A stretch of 64,000 nucleotides of DNA from contig CM012954.1 of assembly GCA_000181795.3 (NCBI GenBank), forward strand, positions 13,498,165-13,562,164, written 5' to 3'. Of this stretch, positions 22,871 through 34,900 are shown piece after piece (position 1 is the stretch's first letter; each line of letters begins with the position of its first letter). A program made the translations under genes and the position numbers. The notes below the pieces were generated by a model, which ran no database searches, had not been told where the DNA came from, and worked only from the letters and a program-made list of their open reading frames with translations. This DNA comes from Trichinella spiralis (taxonomy: Eukaryota > Nematoda > Enoplea > Trichinellida > Trichinellidae).

Positions 22871-23389
22871 CAAAAAGCAATAAGCTAGCAGCTAACAATA
22901 TTATATATATTTATATATATATATTGATATTGATATCTGGCAGCCGGGTGGAAGGACGGACGGGCGATTGATCGTTACTTTTTGACATTGACAAAATTCC
23001 ATGCACATTCTCAACTTTCTCTGCTGACAACAAAGAGCACCAGAAAAGCCGACCTTGGAGAAGAAGCATCGGAAGAAGCACATAAGAGCAACGCAACTTC
23101 AGAAGCAGAGCAAGAAGAAGAAGAAGGAGAAAATTAATTTGAAACACAAGAATTGCAATTATAAAATAAGAAGAAGAGCAAACGAACGATTCAATCCCGC
23201 CTTGCTTGTCATTCACATCTGCAGTTTGTTTGTTCATTTTTAAATATTTTTCAAACTGAACAAAAATAATAAATATAAATATATAAGCCAAACACAATGT
23301 ACCACAGCTTATTTTTCTTCATCATCACTGCTCCCATTCAGCCCCAGTAGTGCAGTTGCATTTGTCACTGACCGTCGTTGTCCTGCACA

Positions 23390-26038
23390 ATGTTTCGGCT
23401 TTTCTTCAACTGGATAATAATCCGAATAATAATCATAGCACAGTTTGACAATCATATTCAGGCCATTTCTTCTTGGTCCTCGGGCATGGATACTTACATG
23501 TCCGAATCTTGGGCCGTTCTGAGTCGCATGCCGCAGCCAAGCTGTGTTGATATTCCGAGAAATTTCACCCTGTGTCATGGAATCGACTATGCCCGTATGC
23601 GTCTTCCCAATCTCGTCGACCACGAAACTCTCGACGAAGCTGTCCAACAAGCTGCCCCTTGGATATCACTGTTACGTCTCAACTGTCATCCGGATACACA
23701 AGTAAAATTTAATATTATTTTTCCATTATTCTGTTTTAATATGTAAAGCACTTTTTATGATGTGTTCATATTTTATTTTATCCTTCTTCAAGCGATTCCT
23801 GTGCTCGCTGTTCGCACCTGTATGCTTAGAACGAGCAATTTATCCATGTCGATCGCTTTGCGAGGCGGTCAAATCAGGATGTGAAAAGAGAATGCAAATG
23901 TACGGCTTTCCCTGGCCAGAAATGCTGAATTGCAATAAATTTCCAATCACCAACGACATGTGCATCCAACCGCACGAAAACTATCAAGGTAGGCTTGACA
24001 ACACGGCAACAATCTTGTGTTGTATTCATCAATAATATTAATAATCATAATCATAATACACTTCGAAGTTGGGTATTTTTTCCCCGTCCATCCATCCCTC
24101 GACCTCGGGTCATGAAAACTGTCATTCAACTGGACAATGATCACAATCCCGCCCAGTGCTGGCCAAATAGCTGACCATTGTCCAGTTGGCGATGACCACC
24201 CGCGGCCGGGTAACGCCTCGGCAAATATCCACGCATAACCTCTCTCTTCCTCGTGTCCTATGGCTTTGACCGTTTCTTTGTTTTTATTTCATTTTTTCAG
24301 TGAACAAATCTTGTACCTCGTGCAATCAAGTTGGAACTTATGAAAATATTTTGGATCACTTTTGCCGGTCTGATTTAGGTAAGTTTGAAAAAAATTAACA
24401 AGTTAAAAATTATCAATTTTTCAATATTGCGTAAATTTTTTAAATGTCTATAAAAGCGATAAAAGTCACTATAAATTCATACAAAATATTCACCGATAAA
24501 GATTTTTGTAATATAAAAAAATTCAAGTACTATGAATAAATCTGATGATGAGTTAGGATTATGCAAAAACAAAAAATTGCATTAGTTTGAAAACTGGCAG
24601 ATAATAGTAACAGTCGTTCTTTTATTTTTTTGTGAATAAAGAAAAATGCAATTTTCAGAGTTTTTCTCAACATGTTGGAGGGTGAATTTTTCAAAACTTG
24701 CATACATTGAACCCTACTGTTATGCGATGATGTTAGAAGAAGCTTTGTACCAAGAGTTAAGCTGCTTTTGGAAACTAGAGAAATATCAATTTGAAAATCA
24801 TTTTTTCTGAAACTTTGTCTGGCCAAGGAAACCGGCGGGCACTATCAAAGTTCGTCTACTAAAATTTCAAAAAGTGCCGCCGCTTTTTAAACTAGGCTAG
24901 GCTAGCTTTTTATTTATTCATTTTGTTTTTTTTTACATTAAAAAAATGTAGCTTGAGGGATGGCCAGATTTATTCGATTTTAGAAACAGTATCCGTTCGG
25001 TGGTTGAGTTTTGAAAGAAAAAGCATCGAAAAGCCGATAGCAAGAACATCACAAAATGCCGACAAGCGGCTTGTCATTTTGAACAGCTTTTAACCGATGA
25101 GAGCAGAACCAGATGCGACAACTTTTTAAATATAGTACCGCAACTTCTAAGATGTGGGCGGGGTCTACATTCTGGTCAAATAATAAATCAGACAAAAATC
25201 TTTTTATATATTTCTGTGCGATAAAAATAGCTTTTAAACTGTTCAGTTATGGTGATTGAAATATTATTTGAAAGTACTGTTTAAGCTGCTTAACGTTTTT
25301 AAATTTGCGAGCATACATTTGCCTGTTGGGAAAACATTGATGAAGTATTGCAGGAAAATGCTCTTATCAAAATTTATATTTTTTCTTCTTCACTTAAATC
25401 CGCTCAAAATAGCATTTGATAATGATTGTCAAATAGAAGTGTATATTTTAGAGCAATCTTTGAACATTTCATTATCTACTTGTAAAAACAAATTTGAAAT
25501 TATGCTAATATGATCAATAATAATTAGTACAATTAAGGAATGATATTTCATTTTTAGTATTAAAAGTCAAGCTGAAATCAGTGAGCAGCAATCACATCGT
25601 AGTTCAAAAAGCCCGTTCAATTAAGCCCCGTGAAACTGAAGCAAATTTGCGTCAAAATGACGTCGAATTGAAACTTCAGTTGACAGAAAACAACGAAAAT
25701 TGTCCATGTTCATCAGCTAAAGCGCACCGTAACAAACGTTACTTAGCTATGGCATATCATGGTCGAAATGGTGTACTTGTGTTGAATTTGTTACTTCCTT
25801 GGAGAAAAGAGAAAGTTAGAATTTAAATAATTATAATTGAAATATTAATAATATATTATTATTGTTATTATTTTTGAAGCAATTCAAGAAAGCGTTGAAG
25901 ATGTTTCGCAAGTTGGACTGTAAAACGTTGGGTACACAAATTCGAGAACGTGCTAGACGAGAACGACGGAAAAAGCTGCGCGCAAAAGCAAAGGCAGCCG
26001 CGGCTCGCCTTGGATTGAAGATGCCAAATCCACGGTGA
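23390..26038 (+). CDS. SFRP: Secreted Frizzled-related protein (SFRP1/2/5-like)
   Basis: Secreted modulator that binds Wnt ligands. Five exons: 23390-23701, 23793-23988, 24301-24378, 25558-25814 and 25880-26038, 333 residues. The N-terminus is hydrophobic (signal peptide to about residue 25). The Frizzled cysteine-rich domain runs from Cys52 to about residue 170, with LCHGIDYARMRLPNL, FLCSLFAPVCLER, YPCRSLCEAVKSGCE and WPEMLNCNKFP. These are close to vertebrate SFRP1 motifs. The C-terminal half is a netrin-like domain with CTSC, CPCSS and LDCKT cysteines, ending in a very basic Arg/Lys/Ala tail suited to heparan sulfate binding. No transmembrane domain follows, so it is not a Frizzled receptor. 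The first ATG is at 23390; the frame opens a little earlier without ATG. The donor after 25814 (GTTAGA) is weak, but the join keeps the family pattern. Intron 3 is about 1.2 kb. Confidence 0.92.
24126..24189. repeat. Inverted repeat in SFRP intron 2
   Basis: Two 18-nt arms (24126-24143 and 24172-24189) are reverse complements at 16 of 18 positions, around the core CAACTGGACAATG. They are separated by 28 nt. Each arm contains a GACAATG core resembling SOX sites. The patch is GC-richer than the intron around it. Confidence 0.7.
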
Positions 26039-26984
26039 ACTTGTAGTGTAGATTATCATTTATCATCAACTACGTCAACTTTTTCCCCAGTATATTTTTA
26101 AAAATGAAAAAAAAATTTTCCCTTTGTTAATTTAAAAAGCAAAAATTTCACCCTTCGGTTTATTTAAAGTTTTTCAGTATTATTACAATAACATGTCCTT
26201 TTTTGTCAGTGCGTGATTTGAAACAGTTTGATGATAAGCAATAAAATATTAGTAATACTTGCATTCTACAGTGAAAATTTGAACTTGATTTTCAGTTCAA
26301 ACAAACAGTGCAAAGTTTAAAAGTTTTGAAGCTTTCATTCTAACATAATTGATGGAATAATTGAATCTGTATTCCATTTTTTAAAGAAGATGAGCGTAGA
26401 AATTGAACTTCTTAAATTTTAAACTTCCTAATAATAATAATAATGAAGTCGCGTTTCGTTGTGCACGATTCAACATCTTTGAATAATTTTGACTGTGTTG
26501 AAAGTGATAAGATTTTCATTTTAAACACTTTAAAAGTACGAAAATTTAAATATAATAGAAGTACACATATACGACAGACAATTCGAAATGAAAATCAAAA
26601 CCTTACCTTCCAGATTTCTTATAAAGCATAACTTCAGTGTTTGTCAACTCTTTCTAGACACATTCAACTTGCAAAATAGATAATACGCTCAGTGAATCTA
26701 AAACATTCTAATTTATCTCTAGTCCTATTATTTGCATAACGCGAATTTCAGGTTTGTTCAGAGAATTGACAACACTTTGCTAATTACAATCGTTATGTTA
26801 ATTTTTGTTCTGTTGCCTGCCATACATTTTGTTATTTATCAGTTAATTTCCATTTTTTAAATATAAGACATTTTTAATTTCATTTAGCGTTCAAAAATAT
26901 CCAACGTATTATTATTAAGTAAAATTTATTTATAAAACAAATTATGATACATTCGTAAATGAAGGCATTCTTTAACATTACTTT
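26039..26984. other. Intergenic, convergent 3' ends of SFRP and MESD copy 1
   Basis: AT-rich spacer that should contain both 3' untranslated regions. A frame at 26443-26631 has no recognisable character. I recognise no RNA gene. Confidence 0.5.
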
Positions 26985-27747
26985 TTATAATTCCTTTTGA
27001 ACTTCAGCTTTGCCCGGATAACTTTTCCCTTCAATCGTAACTTCAGCACAACGATCTTGCTTGATTAAAAAATCTTTCGCGTCCCATGCCTGTGCACCAT
27101 CTTTAAACATGAAAATGGCACGATTGTGATCAATAGTAAAGCTGAAAAATATTCAGCATGTAAATTTTCTTGTAATGTGACCTTATTCGAAATTTTAGCT
27201 ACACACCGTTGCACTTCAATGTGATTGTTGAACAGGCTAGTTTGCCACAGTAGAGTTATATCATCCAACTCTTTTGGTGACGGTTCTCCAGAAACTGTGA
27301 CAAAAATCATCAAAGTTTTACGCTTTTTCATTGCCTTTGCCATCTCCTCCATGTCTTTAAATTGACTAGGATCAAAAGAAGCGGATGGTTTGCGTTTCCA
27401 TTCTGGCAGTTCATCTTCTTCTAATGGATCATCACCTTGCTGAAAAAATTAACATTATAAATAGGAAAACTTATAATTCTTTTTTCTAGTGGAAACATTT
27501 CGTCATTAATACTTCGTTTTGGAGGAATTTTAATGTTTACATCTGTAAATCAAATAAAATTTATACAGATATGTTTAGCAATTTTACGTAAACATTCAAT
27601 GCTCCATACTTCCCATTGATCGTACAAATCTTCAAGATCAGCTTCGTTATAGTCAATCAAACTTTTCTTCTTTTTAGCATTTGAGTTTTGCAGAGTAACA
27701 AAAGCGAAGGATAGAATAATGCAGATCAACATGCATGAGCGTAGCAT
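26985..27747 (-). CDS. MESD: MESD/Boca endoplasmic reticulum chaperone, copy 1
   Basis: MESD (Boca in flies) folds the beta-propeller/EGF modules of LDL-receptor-family proteins, including LRP5/6 Wnt co-receptors, in the ER. Three exons: 27747-27610, 27439-27207 and 27141-26985, 175 residues. Residues 1-24 form a signal peptide. DYNEADLEDLYDQWE is the conserved N-terminal helix. The core domain includes DDPLEEDELPEW, KTLMIFVTV, ITLLWQTSLFNNHIEVQR, RAIFMFKDGAQAWDAKDFLI and YPGKAEV. The C-terminus QKEL resembles an ER-retrieval signal (family REDL/KDEL). Intron positions match those of copy 2 at 30634-31298: both end exon 1 at WE and exon 2 inside an Arg codon. It points away from the ATMIN-like gene, about 0.9 kb upstream. 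Confidence 0.93.
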
Positions 27748-28685
27748 TTATGCGGCGGTATAAATAATAACACAACTACACTTTTCTTTAAATTAAAAGA
27801 TTTGTAAAAATTCCAAAGAAGTCAGTGTTAAAGAAAAACGATTTTCAAATGTTACATAAAATATTTGAGTGTGTTACTGTACACTGTATGCACAGTCTCT
27901 GTTACAATTATTCACGAGAATCTTGATATTTAAATTAATAACTGCAAAATCGTTTTAGGTAAATTTAACAACTAAATAAGCAATAACATTATTATTTTTC
28001 AATTATAGCGAAAATAAATAAAGGAACTGAAACTGAACAGTTAAAATCTCTTTCAAATAAGAAAAAGCAAGTATTAATTTTGCTTTTCCACATCTAACAA
28101 CTCTTGTTAAAAATTAGTGCGCTTAATTTTTACAGAAGTTTTAATTTTCAAAGCACAAGTTATTTTAAAGTTTAATTAAATAACTTATAAATAAAATGTA
28201 TCTTAAGTAAAAAACTTAATATGAATAAAATGCCAAAAATTATTGTTTAATAATAAAATACTAAATAAAATAGACAAAATGTAAACCTAAGAAAAACTTA
28301 AACTTGATTAATGTTTACTGTAATGCTTAAATGCTAGCTGAATATATTTGCAAAATTGCATTATTAAAGATTTTTTGTCATAATTTAATCTTTACCTGTA
28401 CAAATGATGCTTTTTCAATTAAAAGATAGTATTTATAACTGCATTATGATATTGCCATTTAGTTGTCATTCATCATTATTTTAAATACTGTTTGACTTGT
28501 TTTCCTTTTTATTTTGCAAATTTGTATTTTATAAAATTGCAGTTCAGTTAGATTAGTTTCAAATTGTGAAAAATAGCAAATAAATTTGCTTTCTTATTAT
28601 TTACACGAATATTTTTCAAAAGAAAAAAAAGGCAAACCTTGAAGTTTCAACTTGTTGTTATAGGCAAAAGTGGTTTATTAGAGAA
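27748..28685. other. Divergent intergenic region, MESD copy 1 and ATMIN-like gene
   Basis: About 0.9 kb of AT-rich DNA between divergent start codons, so both promoters should lie here. Near 28650-28675 a pyrimidine-rich stretch ending in AG lies about 12 nt before the ATMIN ATG and could be an acceptor for a leader exon or spliced leader. Nothing else is recognised. Confidence 0.4.
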
Positions 28686-30503
28686 ATGAAGGATGTTGTT
28701 TTTGAAGATGTATTTCCATCTGAGGAAGAATTAAGTAGTCCTGCTAAGAGTATTTGTCCAGTTTGTCAGACATCATTTAAAAATTGGCAAAGTTTGAACG
28801 CACACAGATTACGAAATCATGCGGCTTCGAAATCTGGCGGTGATAGCAGTTATCATCGTTATTTTTGTCCTCGTGAAAAATGCAAATATTCTAAAATAGC
28901 CAAGAAAGTTTGGTTCAAATCCATGAAGTTACTGAAGCAGCATTTTCAGAAAGTTCATATGGCCAAGTTGTTGGTTTGCTCTGTTTGCAAAGATCGTCGG
29001 TTCAGTTTGCTGCGTGATTTGCAATTTCATGAAAAGGTGTGCTTGAAGAACTTGATTGAAAACGTTTCAACTATGGATATGCGAATGGATAACCAATCAG
29101 AAAAAGATAAATCGATGTAAGTGGCTGATCTACTTTAATTTATCAATTTGAACTATAAATTATATTTTGCAATTTAAATTTGTTAAATTCAACTATAGTG
29201 AATAATTTTTAAAAAATTTTTTAAATAATTAAATTTAAAAAATAATTGTTTGATTCCATAACGAATAAGTTATTGTCAGCGCTCTCCGATGACGAAAGCT
29301 GTCAGAGAAAGCTCTTTCCTGTTTGTCAAATTATGAGACTTATGTTGTAATTTGCATTTTTAAGTTAAAAGATTGTGGCATGATATTTATACAGTTTATT
29401 TTGATCAGAAAATGTTAGTGATGTATTTTCTTTATTCAGTTGCGATTTTCATTGTATTTGTTCTATTATTTTGTCGTTTATAATGACAAATTTCTTATTT
29501 AATTTTTTAGAGGTCATAATTTTTGAAATGTTTTTAATAAATTTAAACAAACTGTTCCAATTTATTTATTATTATTAATGTGACGTTTTCTTCTTCCTAG
29601 TTATTCATCTTTTCATAACCCAGTAACCTCATCGTTTGTTCATTTTCTGTTTGCATGGCTAACAGTTATTGAAAATGCGGTTGTCGACATTTGTTTATTT
29701 CTTTATTATTTGCACCTGTTCAACTGCTTGTCTAGCTAGCGTATTTGTTTCTCAGTCATTAGCTCTTTCATAGTTATTGTTAATTGCAACTACAGTTGAC
29801 GTTGCACTTGAGAACTGTCTGCGATGCTGCTTGAACGTTTTTCGATTCTTGTTCTCTTGGTAAAGATATTTTTTGTACTTTTTAATTTTAATTAATTAAT
29901 TTTTTAAATATTTTCAAAAAACAATTCCCAGGAACCCATCGTCGTTATGCAAATTTACTTTTCGGGGGTCGAGATTTAGAATTTTATTTTTGTTTGAGCG
30001 CGACCAGCATGGCGCCGACGGTTTATGTCTTGATGCCGGCCTGCAAGCCGGCTAAAGTCGACGCTGAAACACAGACCGATTTCACAGTGGACAACAAAGA
30101 TATTCAGTGTGAAGTTACGGAAAAGTACAGTTGGCCGTCTGAAGGAGCTGGCATGTCGCATTCTGGGCAGCGTAATCCATTTGAATTGGACTCTTTGGAT
30201 TTCGGTTGTCAGGCGGTCGCTTGTTCGCACGAAAGCCATCAAGATTCACTGTTGATGAATAATTTTTGCCAGACAACTTCGTTTGTGGCCGATGCGTCTG
30301 TGGATGCAAATTTGCCTTTGTTGAATGCTGAAGATCACCACCAGCCGCCGCCGGATCCACTGTTGACCAAATGGTTTTTCGAAGATGAAGCGGAAGAAAT
30401 TAGTGGCACGGTTTTCAACGACATTGAAACCCAAACGGAAATTGATTTGGACGCGCTCATGCGATCTGACTGTATTTCAGATTATTTTATGGGTTCCAAT
30501 TAG
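28686..30503 (+). CDS. ATMIN: ATMIN/ASCIZ-like zinc-finger transcription factor
   Basis: In other animals ATMIN/ASCIZ activates the gene for dynein light chain LC8 (DYNLL1) and is inhibited by LC8 binding to TQT motifs. I model two exons, 28686-29116 and 29999-30503, 311 residues. The join AT|C is in frame, with donor GTAAGT and acceptor TTTGAG. The N-terminal half has a C2H2 finger (residues 24-45), a second with a longer CPREKC start (61-91) and a C2HC finger (98-119), resembling the ATMIN finger cluster with its RYFCP block. The C-terminal half is acidic and disordered, with ETQTDF (TQT at 168-170) and ETQTEI (288-290), typical LC8-binding sites, plus IQCEV and CQTTS near-matches. It is much shorter than the vertebrate protein, which has about ten TQT sites. 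The 882-nt intron might hide a further exon. Orthology is inferred from finger layout plus TQT motifs. Confidence 0.75.
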
Positions 30504-30633
30504 AGAAAATTGGATAAATTTCTTTCTTCTATATTATTATTCTTATTTAAAAGTTATATATGTATATAATATACATACGATATGTATATATATGTACACG
30601 ACAAGCACGTTTTGGGAAATTTGTTTGTAGCTT

Positions 30634-31298
30634 ATGCTGGTGTTTTGCTTGACTAACACGACAGCGGTTGAAGTCGAAGAAATGCCGGCTGATCATCCTC
30701 AAGTTTACACCATGAAACCACCAGTGAATAAGCATCCACGCGACTACACTGAGGCTGACTTGCAAGGATTGTTTGATCAGTGGGAGGTGAAGTTTAAAAA
30801 AGAAATAAATTATTATTTTTCTATCAATAAATAACTGATTTCAGGCGAACGACGATCCTCTGGATCCGGATGAAATTGAAGGTTGGCGTAAACCACCTCC
30901 GCTAGATTTGAACTTGCTCAAAGTGCATACTTCGGAACAAGCTTCGCGTATTATCAAGAAAGATCGTGAAATGAAACTGTTTGTCAAATTTGATCCCAAG
31001 ATGTCACGCGCCGAAATTGACGACCTCACAAATATATGGTTAATGCGCTTTTTCAACAATCACATCGTCAGCAAAAGGTATTGGATGTTTGAAATTCTTG
31101 TTTTATTGATCATATTTTTATAGGCGGTTTTCACAAGAAAAAGAGGTCGAATTTCTGTTCATCGAAGGATCTCAAGCTTGGGATGCGTATCATTTTGTCA
31201 TGGATCAAGACGAAGTTTACGAAGTGATGCTCGAAGGCAATAAATATAAAGGCAAAGCACAGTTGCGTACGGAAAATAAGACAAAAACTGAACTTTGA
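30634..31298 (+). CDS. MESD: MESD/Boca endoplasmic reticulum chaperone, copy 2
   Basis: Second MESD gene. Three exons: 30634-30786, 30845-31077 and 31124-31298, 186 residues. Conserved blocks are DYTEADLQGLFDQWE, DDPLDPDEIEGWRKPP, KLFVKFDPKMSRAEID, LTNIWLMRFFNNHI, EFLFIEGSQAWDAYHFV and YKGKAQL. It ends in KTEL, an ER-retrieval signal. Exon 2 is 233 nt in both copies and splice phases are identical, so the two arose by gene duplication rather than retroposition. The N-terminus (MLVFCLTNTTAVEV) is a poor signal peptide. A pyrimidine-rich acceptor ending at 30630 sits just before the ATG, so a missing upstream exon or a trans-spliced leader is possible. The ATG is only 130 nt after the ATMIN-like stop, which hints at co-transcription. 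Whether both copies are chaperones for the same clients is unknown. Confidence 0.9.
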
Positions 31299-31905
31299 AT
31301 TCATTTGACGAATATTTATTAACTCTCCTTTTATCAGTGTTATGTGAATTGCTGTTGCTTGATTTTTGTTTCTTTCTTTATTCTCGAAATGCAGTTGTTA
31401 TTTCTGAAATAAAAGTTTTTTTACAAAAGAAAGTTATTGACAAATGGTTATCACGCTTTTTGAAAATAAGTTCTATACAATGGATGAGAAGCCACTTTTC
31501 ATACCACTTACTATACGTCATATTACTACGGTGAATTTTAAAAATTACTAAGATCAACAAAGTCAAATTTACTTTCAATTTGTAATTAGAATTATTTGAA
31601 TTTTCTCATTTTCTATTCAAATTTTATACATTCAAAAAGAAATATCAATTACGACTAGTTACTGTATTGAATTACAGTAACTATTACGCATCATATACAT
31701 GACATAATCATAACTGAAATAGCTCTGAAAAAGGAAAAGATTTATTTTCCAGTTAAAAAATTTTATAATTATTATTTTCAATCACATTCTACGGGAGAAA
31801 TTTTATAGAATGTATTAGATTGTTCTTGTGTGTCAATAATACTATCGTCGATTTGGTGTTCTACGGAATAGCAGTTAACTTTTGAAAGATTCACTTCAAT
31901 TGATA
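31299..31905. other. Intergenic between MESD copy 2 and PSMD1
   Basis: Contains a polyadenylation signal AATAAA at 31408-31413 for MESD copy 2 and presumably the PSMD1 promoter. Frames here are short and without motifs. Confidence 0.5.
31408..31413 (+). terminator. Polyadenylation signal of MESD copy 2
   Basis: Canonical AATAAA 110 nt after the stop codon, followed by a T-rich stretch. Confidence 0.55.
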
Positions 31906-34900
31906 ATGGTCGACATAACTACTGCAGGTACTTTAATAGAATAATTTTTATTTAAAAGTGATGCTTAACACTAGTGTTATTTTAGGAGGATTTACATCAT
32001 TGTTAGATGAACAGTCGGTAGCATTGCAGGTTTATGCGTTGGAAAATCTCGACAATTTGGTTCCAAGTTTTTGGCATGAAATTGCCGATTGTGTTTCACG
32101 TATAGAAGAATTATACGAGGATGAAAATTTTCCTTCGCGTAAACTGGCTGCTTTGTTAGCTTCCAAAGTATGCGTTAGTTTCATTTCAAAGTGATTTTTT
32201 CTATATTTATTTTTCCAGGTGTACTATTACTTGGGAATATACAAAGAAGCGTTGAAATATGCGCTGTACGCTGAAGAACTTTTTGACGTCAAGATCCATT
32301 CAGAATATTCAGAAACTATCGTTGGTAACTTTTGGTTGCTTGATTTTAAGTCGTATTTGTATTTTAAGCATTTTAATTTTTTAATATTATTCTAGCAATT
32401 GCCATTGATGAATACATCAAATTACGAAATGTTGAAAAGCAATCCGAGAAAGTTGGACAGGATTGGCGAAAGAACAACTATGATAGAGATAAAGTTGAAG
32501 AAAGGAGAGCAAGAATTATGAAACAAAAAATTAAAGAAAATAGAAATAAAAAGAAATTAAATATAAAAAAAGAAGAACCAGAAAAGCCGAAGAATGATGA
32601 AGAAGAGGATCGAAAAAATATTGAAGCAGCTTTAGACAAAGATTGTGAAAGCGAAGCAATAACGGATCCCAGATTGGAAGCGGTTATCAATCGCATGTTT
32701 GATCGGTGCTTTGCTGAATGTGAATTTAAGCAGGTGAGTTTTTTTCCATAATTATATGTAGGTTGTTTAATTTTTCATTTGTAAAATTAAATTTACAAAT
32801 GATATATTTCTTGGTTAGATAGTTGGAATAGCGTTAGAAACTCGTCGCATCGACATGCTGAACAAGGCATTGATTGAATCGGTAAGGAGGTTATTATTTG
32901 AAAATTTGATACGGTTTTCATTTTTCAAATTATTTTAGGAAGATACTGTTGAACTTGCAGCTTATTGTGCAAAGTGCGCTGTTCAGTTTGTCCAGAATCG
33001 AACGTACCGTAATGAAGTTTTCCACCATCTTGTGGAATTGTGTTCATCCAGTCCTCTGCTTGATTACAATACGTTATGTCAAGTAATGAAATTGAAAAAA
33101 TTTTCAAATTAAAATATTTAATTTTTAAAATTTGTCCAGTGTCTTTTGTATTTGGAAAATCCACAACAAGCGGTGGATTGTTTGAAGAAGATGCTCGTTG
33201 GATCGAAAGTATGGCAAGCTGTTCAAGGACTGTAAAGAGAATTTAGTAAAATTAAACTGAAACTATTTTAAGGAATCTGTTTTGGCTGCTTATCAAATAG
33301 CATTTGATTTGTTCGATTCTGCTTCTCAGCAATATTTAACCGGTATGCTGAAATGCATTTCACCTTCTGAAGTGGAGGAGAAGAGCGACGAAACAAATGT
33401 GGAAAATTCTGATTCAAAGAATAAAGTAAGAGATTGAAAATTCACCTTTTTTTAAACGATTAATCGTGTGATACTTTTAACGTGTTTTATTTTACTTCAG
33501 GGGTGAATATTTTGTTGTTTTTTTAAAATTATTCATGTAGTTGTGATTTTCAATTTTATAGACGAAAGAGGAGAAAGAGAAGAGTGAAGAAGAGTTGAAG
33601 CTTGAACCGTTGAGACGCATTTTGTCTGGAGAATTGACAATTTTTACCCATATGCAATTTCTTATTAAAAACAACCGTGCGGATTTGCAAATTTTGAAAA
33701 ATATCAAAGATACTGTGCGCAGTAGCGTTTGCCACACTGCTACTGTCATTGCTAATGGCATCATGTATTGTGGGACTACTTGCGATGATTTTTTGAGGTA
33801 TTTGTATAATAGAATTGTTAATTTGTAATTAAATTTTTTTTCATTTTTAGAAATAATGTCGATTGGGTCAGCAAAGCAAATAATTGGTCCAAATTTTCCG
33901 CGGTTGCCAGTTTAGGGGTGATACACAAGGGTCACGAAACCGAAGCGACTCGTCTGTTGGAATCATATTTACCAAAAGATGTAGTCAGTGCCACTTCCAG
34001 TGGATATCTGGAAGCTGGTGGCTTTTACGCGTTGGGCTTGATTCACGCAGGTCATGGAAACGAAACACTGTTTGCACGTTTGCAGCGTGAATTGAATTCA
34101 ACCAACAACGAAGTACTTCGACATGGCCTTTGTTTAGGCTTTGGCGTCGCAGCACTCGGTTCATTGCGTGCTGGTATGATGAATTTATTTTAGAATGATA
34201 ATTATTAATTTACTGTTGTTCTGTTGATGCTTTTTGAAGATTTGTGCGACGACCTGCGGACTATATTATTTCAAGACGAAGCCGTAGCCGCCGAAGCAGC
34301 CGGCATTGGTATAGGATTGATTTTGGCTGGTTCGTTGGATTACGAGGTTTTCAAAGAAATGTATATGGTAATGTTTTCATTCAAATCATTTTTAATTCAA
34401 TTTAACATTCGAAAATTTATCATCAGTGTGCCACTGATACGCAGCACGAGAAGATTCAACGTGGGATCTGCGTCGGCATTGCGTGCATTGCTTTTGGTCG
34501 AATGGAACAGGCGAACAGTTGGGCGGATGAATTGTTGAAAGATCAAAATCCGATTCTTCGTCGAGCTGGAGTTTACACGTTGGCAATGGCATACTGTGGT
34601 TCAGGCAACACGAACGTCGTCGGTCGTTTGTTGCATCTTTCTGTAAGTGACGTCAACGACGACGTCCGTCGTGCTGCGGTTTCTTCGATCGGCTTTGTCA
34701 TGTCTAGGTATTATGAATAATTCTTTTTTTTATTGTTCTTATTTTTATCTTTCCAGAAATCCAACTGCATGCCCACAGTTGGTATCTTTGTTGATGGAAA
34801 GTTACAATCCAAATTTGCGCTACGGGGCTGCTATCGCGTTGGGTGTGTCTTGCATAGCTAGCGGCTTGCGTGAGGCGATAGCTCTGCTGGAGCCGATGTT

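Larger units (their letters stand above)
19021..23389. other. Long intergenic region with several palindromes
   Basis: About 4.4 kb with no gene I can support. Short frames (19873-20064, 21212-21454, 21493-21756, 22324-22542) lack motifs. Structured elements include a CGTA tetranucleotide palindrome (19465-19480), an 18-bp palindrome (20925-20942), a hairpin at 21147-21168 and a GC-richer block with CCAAT and E-box motifs at about 22670-22870. AT dinucleotide runs are at 21958-21976 and about 22900-22925. The right part should hold the SFRP promoter. Confidence 0.5.
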
